Source: Patagioenas fasciata
Taxonomy: Eukaryota; Chordata; Aves; Columbiformes; Columbidae
Reading direction: 5' to 3'
Length of the DNA stretch: 64,000 nt
Assembly (NCBI RefSeq): GCF_037038585.1
Contig: NC_092523.1
Span: 34,263,501 to 34,327,500, forward strand
Below, piece by piece: positions 13,801 through 23,974 of the stretch. Under the pieces are notes generated by a model, which was not told the origin of the DNA, did not search any database, and saw only the letters and a program-made list of their open reading frames with translations. Position 1 is the stretch's first letter; every line of letters begins with the position of its first letter. Both the position numbers and the translations under genes were made by a program.

Positions 13801-16800
13801 TTCTGTGAATCATCACCCAAGCTAGTAAATTAGGATTGCAGAGAACTAGGGTCCATGGACATCATGCAAATGACTGTCTCAAGATCTGGCTACGAAGTAC
13901 ATCCTTGAAGATGGCCAACCACCTCCCATATGTCAGTGAAAGAGCATGGAGCCACAGTGGGCAAACTTTTTCTGAATCACATGCCCACAGGCACACATCT
14001 GGCAGCTCTGCTTACAGGGTAAACCATCACACCACTTCTCCTGTTAACCTGCTAGTGGGGCACTCCTCAAGTGGGCTTATCTTTATTATGCTCCATTATG
14101 TTTTTGCAAGCACAAGTAAAAATACCTCTAAAAGTCTACTGGAGACAAAACAACCAGTAAGGAAGAAGACTAACAGCAAGGATACACCATGCCTGATGCC
14201 CATGGACCTCAACTATTTGCACTTTGCTGCTGATTACTGCCTTCTTAATGGCCTTGAAGGAAACTCAAAATAAAAGGCATTCCACATCCTCTCACATAAA
14301 CTTGTGCCTCCCATATCATGTGAGCTCGCTTTTATGACACCATGGTCCCATCACAAGGCACATGGAGTTCACCTCTGAGGGTTCCAAGCAGGCAAAGCTC
14401 CATTGCTAACAGGGGGACCTTGACCTTCCCAAAAAACCACAGAAGAGGCACAAAGGCACCAGAGCTACTCAACACTCACCTTACTCTGACTCTTGAATAT
14501 CTGCATCAACCAGACCAAACCTTCCTTGACCCCTCTGTGTGGCAGCTGCACATCCCCCTGAGATCTGGAGCCTTCAATGGGGCAGCTGATGGTTCTTTTA
14601 GCACCTTTTGTGCCCCACTGTGCCTGTCCCCATGTACACACCTAGGGGGGTACCAAGGTGTTGACAGTCACACCCTCCCCTACCCTGGGGCAGGGTGATT
14701 TCACTGCTACCAGCTGGTGGGGCAGGAGGGATGGGACCCTCGGTCAATTGACCGGGTCCTTAATGGGACCCTGAGTCAATTGACAGGGTCGTTAGCAGAG
14801 GAGGTGTCCAGAGCAGCTGCAAAGCTTCTGGACCATGTTGTAATGCTCAGAGCCAGATCTCACCAGACTATAAAACAGGGTTCCTGCCAAAGGCCCCCTT
14901 TGGAGTGGTCTTCTCAGAGCAGCGGGTCTGTGAACTGGAGCCCTCTCCTTAGACTGAGATGCCATCTAAGGAGGCTTCCCAGGATTGAGAGAGCCTCACC
15001 TCCTCATTTGGGTGAGAGGCAATTTATTGGATATATCCTTGAATGAATCCTTGCCTAACCAGGCAAGCATGAGTCCTTGCCTAATCAGTAAGCATGAGTC
15101 CTTGCCTAACCCAGGTGAGTGATTATTTCTTGTGAGTACCCTGGAGTCAGAGGGCTCTGGTTTTGTTTCTTGTGAGTGTGTTCATGCACACCGTGGTTCC
15201 TCATTATTCTTATTTTGTTATACCCCAATACTCTCTTCAACTGATATCCGAACCCGTATTTTATGTTGTTGGAGTGCTAGCTAATTGTATAAACCCTGTT
15301 TCTAGTCACTTTATTGGCTGCACTTTTCCAGCTAGAATAAAGACTGTTTTGGAACTTATTGTGTGCCTAAAACTGACTTCGTGGTGCCTTCATGACACTC
15401 TCCCAAGACCAAAGGACACTAAACCCTGACATCATTGATCCTCCCTTTCTCCACTCCTGACATGCACTCTTACTCATGTCTTATGAGCCTCTACTTCATG
15501 AGGGAAACAAAGGACAGTCACTATCCCTGGAGGTGTTTAAAAGGCGTTTAGATGAGGTTCTTAGAGACATCACAGTATCACAGTATGTTTGGGATTGGAA
15601 GGGACCTCAAAAGATCATCTAGTCCAATCCCCCTGCTCGAGCAGGAATGCCTAGGTGAGGTTGCACAGGAACATGTCCAGGCGGGTTTTGAATGTCTCCA
15701 GAGTAGGAGACTCACAACCCCCCTGGGCAGCCTGTTCCAGTGCTCTGTCACCCCCACTGAGAAGAAGTTTTTTCTCATATTTAAGTGGAACCTCTTGTGT
15801 TCCAGCTTGATCCCATTACCCCTATCATTGTTTGCCACCAAGAAGAGCCTGGCTCCATCCTCATGGCACTCACCCTTTATATATTTATAAACATTAATAA
15901 GGTCATCCCTCAGTCTCATCTTCTCCAAACTAAAGAGACACAGCTTCCTCAGCCTTTCTTCATAAGGGAGGTGCTCCACTCCCTTAATCATCTTTGTTGC
16001 CCTATGCTGGACCCTCTCCAGCTGCTCCCTGTCCTTCTTGAACTGAGGGGCCCAGAACTGGACACAATATTCTAGATGGGGTCTCACCAGGGTGGAGTAG
16101 AGGGGAAGGAAGACCTCTCTCGATCTACTAACCACCACCCTTGTAATACACCCGAGGATGCCATTGGCCTTCCTGGCCACAAGGGCACAGTGCTGGCTCA
16201 TGGTCATTCTGTTGTCCACCAGGACCCACAGGTCCCTTTCCCCTACACTGCTCTCTAATATGTAATTTCCCAACCTATACTGGAACCTGGGGTTGTTCCT
16301 GCCCAGATGCAGGACTCTACACTTTCCCTTGTTAAATTTCATCAGGTTATCCCCCGCCCAACTCTCCAGCCTGTCCAGGTCCCGCTGGATGGCAGCACAG
16401 CCTTCTGGTGTGTCAGCCACTCCTCCCAGCTTAGTGTCGTCAGCAAACTTGCTGATAATACACTCAATTCCCTCGTCTAAATCGTTAATGATTATATTCA
16501 ATAATATTGGCCCCAGTACTGACCCCTGAGGCACTCCACTAGACACTGGCTTCCAACTGGACTCCGCACCATTGACTGCCACTCTCTGGCTTCTCTCCTT
16601 AAGCCAGTTTGCAACCCACCTCACTGCTCTATTGTCTAGACCACACCTCCTCAACTTAGCTGTGAGGATGCTGTGGGAGACTGTGTCAAAGGCTTTACTG
16701 AAGTCAAGGTAGACCACATCCACCGCTCTGCCATCATCCATCCACCTTGTTACATTCTCATAAAAGGCTATGAGGTTGGTCAAGCATGACTTACCCTTGG

Positions 16801-19800
16801 TAAAGCCATGCTGACTACCCCTAATAACCCTCTTATCCTTGATATGCCTTGAGATGGCATCAAGGATAAGCTGTTCCATTACTTTCCCAGGGACAGAGGT
16901 GAGGCTGACCGGTCTATAATTACCCGGGTCCTCCCTCCTGCCCTTTTTGAAGACTGGAGTGACATTTGCTTTCCTCCAATCCTCAGGCACCTCTCCCATT
17001 TCCCAAGACTTGGCAAAGACGATGGAGAGCGGTCCAGCAATGACTTCAGCCAGCTCCCTCAGCACCCACAGATGCATCCCATCTGGACCCATGGATTTAT
17101 GGATGTCCAGACTATTTAATTGATAGGTTATGATTGGAAACTATGATCTTAAGGATCTCTTCCAACTGAAAAAATTCTATGATTCTATGACAGGGTGTAG
17201 ATACTCTCTCATCCTATTTCAAAGCATCACCAATGTCAGGCCCATCATACTGCTTTGCAGTGACACTAGTTGAGATAAGCAATGCACGCAGTGACAGTTC
17301 TGCCACATTTCAACCACGTTACACACACCACAACATTTGAAGCATCCAGAATGTAGCATTGCAGACTACAAGTCACCACTTGCCACAGGATACAACTTCC
17401 CAAAACTCACATTAATTTCAAACCTCTGGGTAAAAAAGTAACAATGGGCAAAATTGTCAATCTGACATGAGCTGCTAAAGAGCAACCAAGACCATCACAA
17501 GGAATGAAACTTTTACAGCTATCATCTACATCTCTGTCCAGAGATACACATAGCATTCCTGCCACCAAGCCCTCTTCCTATCACATACACTGCAAATTTC
17601 AAGATGACAGCAATGCACCTGCATTTCACTGTACCTTGTCAGAAGTCCAGTGCCCAGCCACGGCTGCATGAATTTGTACAGGTATGATTTTTCGATATGT
17701 TTTGAACTGCTCAGAATAGCCTGTCAGAAAAATGAAAGCAGAGGGGAAAAAAAATCACTTTTTAGATGGAAAGAGATTGCTTCACCTGAAATTACTTCAC
17801 ACAACCTCAGTTCCTCTACAAAAATACCCCGACCCTCAGTAAAATGCACAATATTTTGGTACAAGCTCATACACAAAGAAAGTATTGAGTTCATATCCTC
17901 AAGTCTTTCAGTAAATATCCCAATCCCAAGAAACAATAAAATACTCAAAAAAGTACTACTCTCACTCCTCTTACCTTCCTGAAAAAAAAAAAATCTGTGT
18001 TACAAAGTCACAGAGAGAGCTCAGAGAAAACCTATAATTTCCAGCCTTAATCAAACTCACAAGAAGTACCCTCTCTTCAATCAACACTCCAACAAATAAA
18101 CAACTCTGTCTCTCAGTTCAGGGACAATCATTATCAGTAGCAAAACTAATAACTACATTTCATGGTATCAAGACAGAGCCACCAAGTTCTAACGGAGAAG
18201 TCAGTCAGGCACAAGCATTGCAACCTGCATTTCATAAAGTTCTATCCCTATTTCAGTGGCCTCATCTTCCCTGCCATCTGCTTGTCCATTCTGATCTTGG
18301 GAGCAGAAGTTTTCACAGATGTGAAAACAAAGCTAAAAGAGATGCTTTTTTGTATAAAACATACTAAGTCAGTGCTTTCATTTGCTGGTCATCTTCGGTA
18401 TTTTTTTTTTCAAGACTAAGATTTTTATATTCTTCCACTTTCAGCTTTTCTTCAGCACTGGGTCAAAGAGCAGTCTCAAGTAAAATCAGTCCAAGCCCTT
18501 TTTTGCAAAAATTACACTGGACGAATAGAAACTACCAAGTCGGATACTGCTTTGCATGACAGTAAGACATGAGGCAAACACACTCACCTCTACACTGTCA
18601 GGGTGAAACAAAACCATGACAGGCAGTGGTCCTACCCAAAGTTTAAGCATCGGCCAGCTCCTGAACTCTTCAATGCGAGTTTGTAGCTGTTTAAAAAAAC
18701 CTGGAACGAAAAAAAAAAAAACAGATTAGAATTTTTTAAAAAGGGGGTTTTGCTGAATAAGCAAGACTTCTGTAATGAGTTCTTCTTCACCAGATGTCCT
18801 CTAGCTATGTTTTCTTAGTTTTATCTTGCAACTATGAGTAAGCAGCATACTTTGCATATAGCTGTATTACAGAAGCATTTCTTTACGGCTGCACTCTTGA
18901 AGGAGATAAGGCAGTTTGATTTAATCAGTCTCAAAGCACTGCAGCATGGGCCCTCTGTATTTGCAATGTTCTTTGTAACAATTATAGACAAACTAAACTT
19001 TATCAGGTCTATGCTTACATTTTGGCTTAACTGACACTAGCCAAAATGCTACATCAAGCTGCTTCTTCACTGTTCAAGTAAAGTATCAAGCCTTTTCCCA
19101 TCTGAGACCTCACTGACAGGCACTACTTTTGTGATGCACACCCAAGTGAAGCCATGCACGGTAATGACTGAGCACTGCACAGGAACCAGTATCACTTGAA
19201 ATATTTAGTTTCTGATAGGTGGACTCCTGACGAAAATCTTTGGAGCCCTTACATCATTATCATTTGTCTGCAAACAAATTATTTCTTATTCCAACATGCT
19301 CAAATCCTCTCACTCTCTTGCAGCCCTAAATATCAGTGACGGTTTGCAATTCTACCAGCGGTTTTTGACAGCTAGCTGCTCCGGGATTAAACTCCACTCT
19401 TGTGCTTTTAGAAGCCTTATTGCAGGGTGACTGATTATGGGGTCAGTGTGGATTTGACAATTCAGATGTCCCCATCTCTAAAGGCACAAAGACTCATAGC
19501 ATCATTTATGCTACAGACTACCTGAGAGATAGCACTATTGTCCAGTTGCCAGTTGGACTTCACACGAGCAATCCAGCCAGTTCCCCACCCATATTATCCA
19601 CTTACATAGTCTACATCTTGTCAGTTTAGTGATAAAGTGTGGGAGATGGTATCAAAGACCTTGCTGAATCAAATCAAGCACTACCTCCTGCTCTTTCCCT
19701 GCTCGCAGATCCAGTTATCTCATCACAGAGGGCACTCAGATTCATTCTGCAATTCTAGAGGAGGTAGCTGTTATCAGAATGTTCAAGGATTAAACAGGCC

Positions 19801-21753
19801 TTTGCCCTTTCTGAAACCAGATTAAATAAATTGCTCCCTCCAAGGCATCTGCAGAGTCTGAAATTCAGAGATCCTCAAGTCAAAAGAAGAACAGGGAAAA
19901 AACCTAGTTTCCTAATAAATACCCAAATAGAGCATTCCCTAGTCTTATGCAAAGTTCTAATGACACCCCATCCAAAAGGCTTAAGAATGTCGGGTTACTT
20001 CCCGGTTTTTAAAATATTATTCTTTCTAACATGACTGCAATTAAAATATTGCAATTTTCCAGTACTTGTCTAGCGATACCAATAAAATCACCATCAGCTG
20101 AAAAGTAATTTTTCTTTCTGCTATAAAACCTTATGCTTTTTTTCTAAAAACTACTTTTTAAACTGTCACATTTTTAATGAAAAATATTATAAACCACCAA
20201 CTTCACTCATTTTTACATAAATAAACAAGAACAATGATGGATGGTCATGTACTTAACTATGTGACGCCTGCTAACAAAAGAAATTAGATACTCCATAGAA
20301 CACAGCAGCCTTCATCAAATTGCTTTCTGGAGAGAGAAGGAATTTTCTTTTTTTGTTTTGTTTTTTTAAGATTTCAAAAGAAGAAAAAAAATATTTGTCT
20401 CTTCGTCGGGCCATACACACATCCTGACTATAATCCTGTTACTGCTTCCCCTAAGTTAACTTCAGTGGAAGCTGCTTGTCCTCGCTTCCACCAAAGACAG
20501 ACCTCCCATATTTGTATTTTGATATGGGGTTGGATCTAGAGGAAAGATGCAAACAGAGGCACCATGTTTCTGCATGTGTCAGCACTGGGCAATGTGCACG
20601 CCCATACTGTACTTGTCCTTGGCTTCCTCACATACCATGACCCAGTTGTTCTCTCTTCTGACATCACACCTGGCAGAGCAGCCAGCGTCACATGTGCACA
20701 GAGCAGACTGCCATACACAGGCAGCACAAACACACCCAAAAGAGTCTGCTGGTCCACTGACAGCACAGCTGAAGCCACTTTCACACCCCAGACTCCTCAA
20801 GAAATACATTCCTGTGCCAAACTGAGTAGCAAATAGAAAGGGAACATGTAGCACATTAACGGCCTCTCAAATACCTGGCAAAAGAAGGTAGCATTGATCA
20901 GTGTGAGAACAGAAAGGTTTGCTATTGAGGGTGGTACTGGAAATACTCAGCAAGTTCTTTTGCATCTAATGCATAAATCTAAGGCATGGCTAATTCTGAA
21001 AATGACCCAGCAGCTCAGCCTGCTAAAGTCCCCTGCACATGCTCACTTTGGGGAAGATAATTGTTTACAGAAGTATTTTTCCTTCGTCAGCTAAAAGCTT
21101 TGTCTGGGTCGCAGCTAACAGTCACGAGGACACAGTGCTCCATACTGCGAAACAGGACTTCCTGTGAGAGCACCCAGTACACCTCCCTGACCCAAAAACA
21201 ACATTCCACAGTGTTCATGCTCCACCTCACCAACAACTGGAAACAGATCCGACTCCAGCATCAGCATCTGGAAGCCACTGTCACATTGAAACTCCAGCTA
21301 ATCTTTGACTGATAATAACCCCACAATTATGCAGTTCCTCTCCTTTCCCCTTTACTGCCCACTTCTCACACAGTTCCCCTCTTCAGGTTGCCCACAGACC
21401 CAGACAGACCTAAAGGTGTTCACCTTCCCCAGCCAGCCACCACTCAAGCACGCTCCTGACAAGCGTTGGCCGCTCCAGTAAAGCCCCAAGCAGTGCACGG
21501 ACCTCAGAGCTCGGCTACGGCATGAGCTGCCCTTACCTTCTCCCCCCCGCTCCAAAAGTAGAGCATTTCCCAGCAGCGGATAGCAGGGGCTGACACCGGG
21601 GACCGGCTTCAACACCCACCATTGCCTCCAGTAATCCATCAGGGCGGGCAGGGAGCACACGGCCACAATCGTAAACAGCAGAGCCGTGACCCCAGCCCCC
21701 AGGTGCAACAGCTGGGGTCCCCCTGCAGCTCCCTGCATGACCTCCATTTCCAT
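4647..21753 (-). CDS. CYP4V2: Cytochrome P450 4V2, whole gene (11 coding exons)
   Basis: Endoplasmic-reticulum cytochrome P450. The CYP4V family omega-hydroxylates medium-chain and polyunsaturated fatty acids, and human CYP4V2 loss causes Bietti crystalline dystrophy. Eleven exons with AG/GT borders join in phase to about 529 aa, close to the roughly 525 aa of human CYP4V2. Visible landmarks are an N-terminal hydrophobic anchor (residues 15-35), a proline hinge KPVPGVSP (49-56), the I-helix oxygen-activation motif EGHDTT (332-337), the K-helix ExxR (Glu390-Arg393), the PERF-type KPERFFPE (443-450) and the haem loop [10 protein letters not shown] with proximal Cys470. All catalytic motifs are intact, so the gene looks functional. 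It lies downstream of FAM149A in the same orientation. A broken copy of exons 8 and 10 lies at 26,418-27,130. The identification rests on remembered CYP4V2 sequence and motif order; a related CYP4 is very unlikely. Confidence 0.96.
6461..6640 (-). CDS. CYP4V2: CYP4V2 exon 10 (haem-binding loop)
   Basis: 180 bp carrying [32 protein letters not shown] and the haem-thiolate signature [10 protein letters not shown] (Cys470). The acceptor is TTTTAG and the donor GTACGT. All signature residues are present. Confidence 0.97.
6812..6946 (-). CDS. CYP4V2: CYP4V2 exon 9 (K helix)
   Basis: 135 bp with [19 protein letters not shown] (ExxR, Glu390/Arg393) and [15 protein letters not shown]. The acceptor region reads CAGGAG. 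Using the second AG (start 6,946) matches the human length, and the first AG (start 6,949) adds one glycine. The donor is GTAAGC. Confidence 0.94.
7296..7398 (-). CDS. CYP4V2: CYP4V2 exon 8 (I helix)
   Basis: 103 bp beginning with [17 protein letters not shown], the I-helix threonine motif needed for oxygen activation, and ending RELDEVF in phase 1. The acceptor is CTCTAG and the donor GTACGT. A degenerate paralogue of this exon and its flanks lies at about 26,815-26,917. Confidence 0.96.
7469..7548. mobile_element. 80-bp hairpin (MITE-like) insertion in CYP4V2 intron 8
   Basis: The two arms, TGTTCCAAAAGGATGGACC (7,473-7,491) and its imperfect inverse at 7,521-7,540, form a foldback around an internal TGATTTCAAA direct repeat. 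In the partial CYP4V2 copy at about 26,965 the flanks read straight through (AAATAC joined to TTGGGTG), so the segment is an insertion here or a precise loss there. No clear target-site duplication is visible. The family is not recognised. Confidence 0.6.
7925..8035. repeat. Purine-rich (GA/GGGAAA) tract
   Basis: About 110 bp of nearly pure A/G on the plus strand in CYP4V2 intron 7. It is simple-sequence DNA that gives false Lys/Glu-rich and Ser/Phe-rich frames. Confidence 0.85.
8380..9402 (-). mobile_element. CR1 LINE, 5'-truncated
   Basis: The 3' end at 8,380 shows the CR1 terminal pattern (ATAGAATCATAGATCATTTCAG on plus, i.e. TTCTATGATTCTATGATT-type on minus). The minus strand encodes the C-terminal part of CR1 ORF2 in two frames: the [14 protein letters not shown] and FADDTKLGG reverse-transcriptase blocks (about 9,150-9,371), then the thumb and C-terminus ending [15 protein letters not shown]-like (8,463-9,134). 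A frameshift and missense changes mark it as dead. The 5' end is lost at about 9,402. It lies in CYP4V2 intron 7, sense to the gene. Confidence 0.9.
9764..9955 (-). CDS. CYP4V2: CYP4V2 exon 7
   Basis: Exactly 64 codons. It starts [14 protein letters not shown], continues through [20 protein letters not shown] and ends [12 protein letters not shown], just before the I-helix oxygen-binding motif. The donor is GTACCC. Confidence 0.96.
11765..11891 (-). CDS. CYP4V2: CYP4V2 exon 6
   Basis: 127 bp encoding [19 protein letters not shown] and then [20 protein letters not shown] (F-G region). Phase 2 in, phase 0 out. The acceptor is CCCTAG and the donor GTATAG, a weak donor at +4 to +6. Confidence 0.92.
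12753..12822 (-). CDS. CYP4V2: CYP4V2 exon 5
   Basis: 70 bp encoding [20 protein letters not shown] plus AIYR, matching the family block ETAMGKN...DSEYVRA. Phase 1 in, phase 2 out; the donor is GTAAAT. It is too short to show as a separate open frame. Confidence 0.93.
13238..13428 (-). CDS. CYP4V2: CYP4V2 exon 4 (C helix)
   Basis: 191 bp carrying the C-helix WRSRRKM motif, which contacts haem propionate in P450s, then [20 protein letters not shown]. It ends at ...LCALDIIC in phase 1. The acceptor is TTGCAG and the donor GTAAGT. Confidence 0.95.
14700..15430 (+). mobile_element. Solo LTR-like element in CYP4V2 intron 3
   Basis: The features are those of an LTR on the plus strand: a U3-like part with a 32-bp tandem pair, a TATA box (TATAAAA, 14,869-14,875), repeated CCTTGCCTAA motifs (about 15,050-15,110), a poly(A) signal AATAAA (15,336-15,341) and a GT-containing downstream stretch ending near CTGACA (about 15,430). 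No flanking gag/pol was seen and no target duplication was confirmed, so the borders are approximate. Confidence 0.6.
15515..15570 (+). mobile_element. CR1 3' fragment, left half (split by insertion)
   Basis: Plus-strand CR1 tail: CCCTGGAGGTGTTTAAAAGG followed by GATGAGGTTCTTAGAGACAT. The sequence resumes at about 17,123 after the opposite-strand CR1 insertion. Comparison with the element at 8,380-9,402 supports continuity. Confidence 0.7.
15571..17122 (-). mobile_element. CR1 LINE, 5'-truncated, nested in another CR1
   Basis: The 3' end begins with octamer repeats (CACAGTATCACAGTATG) as in the element at 58,543. A 504-codon minus frame (15,578-17,092) covers the ORF2 reverse transcriptase: [46 protein letters not shown] and FADDTKLGG. 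The frame shifts at the extreme C-terminus. The 5' end is truncated, where similarity to the 58-62 kb element stops near 17,122. It lies in CYP4V2 intron 3. Confidence 0.92.
17123..17190 (+). mobile_element. CR1 3' fragment, right half
   Basis: GGTTATGATTGGAAACTATG followed by GATCTCTTCCAACTG and a terminal ATTCTATGATTCTATGA: the end of the plus-strand CR1 begun at 15,515. Confidence 0.7.
17635..17720 (-). CDS. CYP4V2: CYP4V2 exon 3
   Basis: 86 bp encoding [12 protein letters not shown] and then [15 protein letters not shown], the B-C region of CYP4V proteins. It ends in phase 2 and joins exon 4 to give the S-T-G-D-K-W sequence. The donor is GTACAG. Confidence 0.93.
18588..18700 (-). CDS. 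CYP4V2: CYP4V2 exon 2
   Basis: 113 bp, starting in phase 1 and ending in phase 0. It reads [13 protein letters not shown] followed by the conserved [10 protein letters not shown] block of the CYP4V N-terminal beta region. The acceptor is TTCCAG and the donor GTGAGT. Confidence 0.93.
19540..19820 (-). mobile_element. Old, decayed CR1 fragment
   Basis: Plus-strand text such as GGGAGATGGTATCAAAGACC and TTGCTGAATCAAATCAAGC aligns by eye with the ORF2 antisense sequence of the younger CR1 copies (GGGAGACTGTGTCAAAGGC, TTTACTGAAGTCAAGGTAG). It is highly diverged, with no open frame. CYP4V2 intron 1. Confidence 0.55.
21537..21753 (-). CDS. CYP4V2: CYP4V2 exon 1 (start, membrane anchor)
   Basis: Encodes residues 1-72 plus one base, starting MEMEVMQG. 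The first ATG has a strong context (A at -3, G at +4). Met3 and Met6 are in-frame alternatives. The hydrophobic stretch at residues 15-35 is the membrane anchor and KPVPGVSP is the P450 hinge. The donor is GTAAGG at 21,536. Confidence 0.92.
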
Positions 21754-22110
21754 CTTCTAGCCTCCTCCTCCGAGCTTGATCCCAACTGGCAACCGGCGCT
21801 GCCTGTACTGGCTGCTCTGGTTGTGCCGCCCCCGCTGCCGCACGCCGGGTGCGCCGGGTCCGGGCACGGAGAGGCGGAGCTGTCACACGGCCCCGAGGCG
21901 CAGCTTCCTGCCAGGAAAACAAACAGACAAAAAACCACAGGGGCAGAGAAGCTGGCTTGAAGCACTTCATGACATCAGAGCAGCCACAGGGACCGGTGCA
22001 ATTTCCTTTCCCTCACTTGGCTTCTCTGACTCCAGTGAAGAGCAAGGAAGTTCTTCGCAGGCTCGTGCGATACCTCAGAAGGAAAAAACACAAACCACTG
22101 TTGAGATAAA
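21754..22110 (-). promoter_or_regulatory. CYP4V2: Probable CYP4V2 promoter, GC-rich
   Basis: The DNA upstream of the CYP4V2 ATG is markedly richer in G/C and CpG than its surroundings up to about 21,910, with a GC-box-like GGGGGCGGC near 21,825-21,835 (minus). No TATA box is obvious, consistent with a TATA-less CpG promoter. The transcription start cannot be placed. Confidence 0.5.
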
Positions 22111-23004
22111 AAACACCTTTTTGCTGATTTGGAGAGGGTGGGTTTTCTTAAGACTGCCTTTCTCCATCTGTTTTCAGGTGCCCATGAAATACTGGTTTGC
22201 CATACAGAACTGCTCCAGCGCTCTTCAACATGATGCCTGAAGGTTTCAAGTGCTTCAGATGGGGAACATTTTTCTTAAGCTGGGTTAATGGTTCAGAGAG
22301 GTTACGCAAACCAGAGTCCATACTGACCCATGATCAAGAGCAGCACTGAAAAGCACACTGATGCTTCTCTGCTCAAATGTCCTTTACTCATCTCAGTGTT
22401 GAATGCTCAATCACAGGCTAACAGGTGCAAGTAACACTACTGGCAGCACCAGCACCTGTGTCACAACTTGCGGAGTGCTTGGGCAGAAGTGGTGCCATAC
22501 CCACCACAAACCCCACTGCCTTTCCTGCCTCAGGAGGACCCAGGGTTTCTTCTCACCTGCTCCTCAAAGCATCCAGTGCTCAGAAATCTTGTGGTCTGGT
22601 GAAAAGACAGCACAGCTCACACCCAATCTGCAAAACTTCACTCCTTGAAGATACCACAAAAGCTTCATGTAGCCATGGTCATGTTTTTCCTCTTTGTTTT
22701 GTACCAAAATTGACTGCACCAGCATTTTTAGTAGACCAACAAACAGCATAAACAAAGCACCTGTGATAAGAAATGCAAATAGAGAAAGCTCAGAATATCA
22801 GAAGCTAAGGTAGGGCTGATGACCCTTGGCAGCAGAAGGAAGTTAAGTTTTGGCACTTGGTTCCTGCAGTCTCCCAGCAAACACTGTATCATAAATGTTG
22901 ACCATTGTATTTTCTGCATGGTAAACACCTGGAAATGAACTTTGCTACTCTTGCTGTTATTTGTAATAATTTGTGACAGAAAGCAGCAGATATGTACTTG
23001 TTGA
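22111..23004. other. Intergenic DNA, no gene seen
   Basis: Non-coding sequence upstream of the CYP4V2 promoter. No convincing exon or recognised repeat. The open frames around 22,400-22,750 lack splice or family support. Confidence 0.5.
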
Positions 23005-23870
23005 GGGTTTAGATTGCGGGGTGACAATCAAACCCTGGCAGATGTATTGTTGACCTCCTCTTCCCCCCCTTTTCCCTTTTATCCCTCCCTCTCCCCCCTT
23101 CCCACTAAGGACAGGCGATCGGGAGGGAAAGAAGGACAGAGAGAAGAGAGTTGGAAAAGTTAAAGATGTTTTACTAATGCTACTAATAAGAATAGAGAAA
23201 ATAATACAAAATATACAAAACCAATCTTGAAAGCCTCAGCAACTGCAGAGCCCACACCCAAAGTCCTGGATTGAACTCTGCAGCCAACCAGAGCTGGATT
23301 CAGTCTGTCACTAGGCCTCCGTTCGCAGGGACAACCAGCAAGGTCCTCTCCTAATGTCGGCCATAAGCAAAAGCAACAGGGACGAGATCCTCATGATCTC
23401 CCACTTTTATATGAAGTATTCACTTGAATGGAATGTTATACACAGTTGGTCAGTTTCTTGGTCACCTGTTTCTCGTTGCCCCTCTCCGAGATGTAAATCT
23501 GTCCTTATCAATAAGTTTGCATTCCATTGCTATGTTTACCAAAACATGTATCTGGTTCTCCAGGAAATGCAGCTAATATGAAGGCTTTAGCTGACAGGCA
23601 AATCCGCTAAAAGAGAAACTTGTTTTTTAACAAAACCAGGAGAGTACTCTGTCTTGTAAACACATAAGGCAAGCTACATTGTCATCAGTCCCATCTTTGT
23701 TCAGGTGACATCCCAGGAAGGACGTAAGCATGCAGTATTAAAAAGTTCACCTTTTGTCTTTGTAACATGAATATCAGCGTAGTAATTATAGTCTCTTTAT
23801 AAAAAACCTTGCAGTTTGTTGCCTTTATGGAGCTGATAATTAGATAAAGCAGCTAATTGTGATTCAGAGT
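23005..23870 (-). mobile_element. Avian ERV LTR (solo), minus orientation
   Basis: Starts near TTGCGGGGTGACAATCAA and contains GATGTTTTACTAATGCTACT, ACAGGGACGAGATCCTCATG and GTCAGTTTCTTGGTCACCTG, which match my memory of a common avian ERVL-type LTR. A minus-strand TATA motif (ATATAAAAGTGGG, about 23,403-23,415) sets the orientation. No internal retroviral genes adjoin it. The right border is approximate. Confidence 0.65.
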
Positions 23871-23952
23871 CAAAATCTGCATTTCTAACTGCTTATAACT
23901 CTTTCTGCAGGAAACAAAAACAAAACCAAAAATCTAACAAACAAACAGACCA

Positions 23953-23974
23953 AAAACACACACACACACACAAA
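23953..23974. repeat. (CA)n microsatellite
   Basis: ACACACACACACACACAC-type run of about 9 units in an A-rich context. Confidence 0.8.

Noticed and set aside
21533-22240. Several 80-150 codon frames on both strands near the CYP4V2 start
   Set aside because: GC-rich promoter composition; only the CYP4V2 exon 1 frame has family support.
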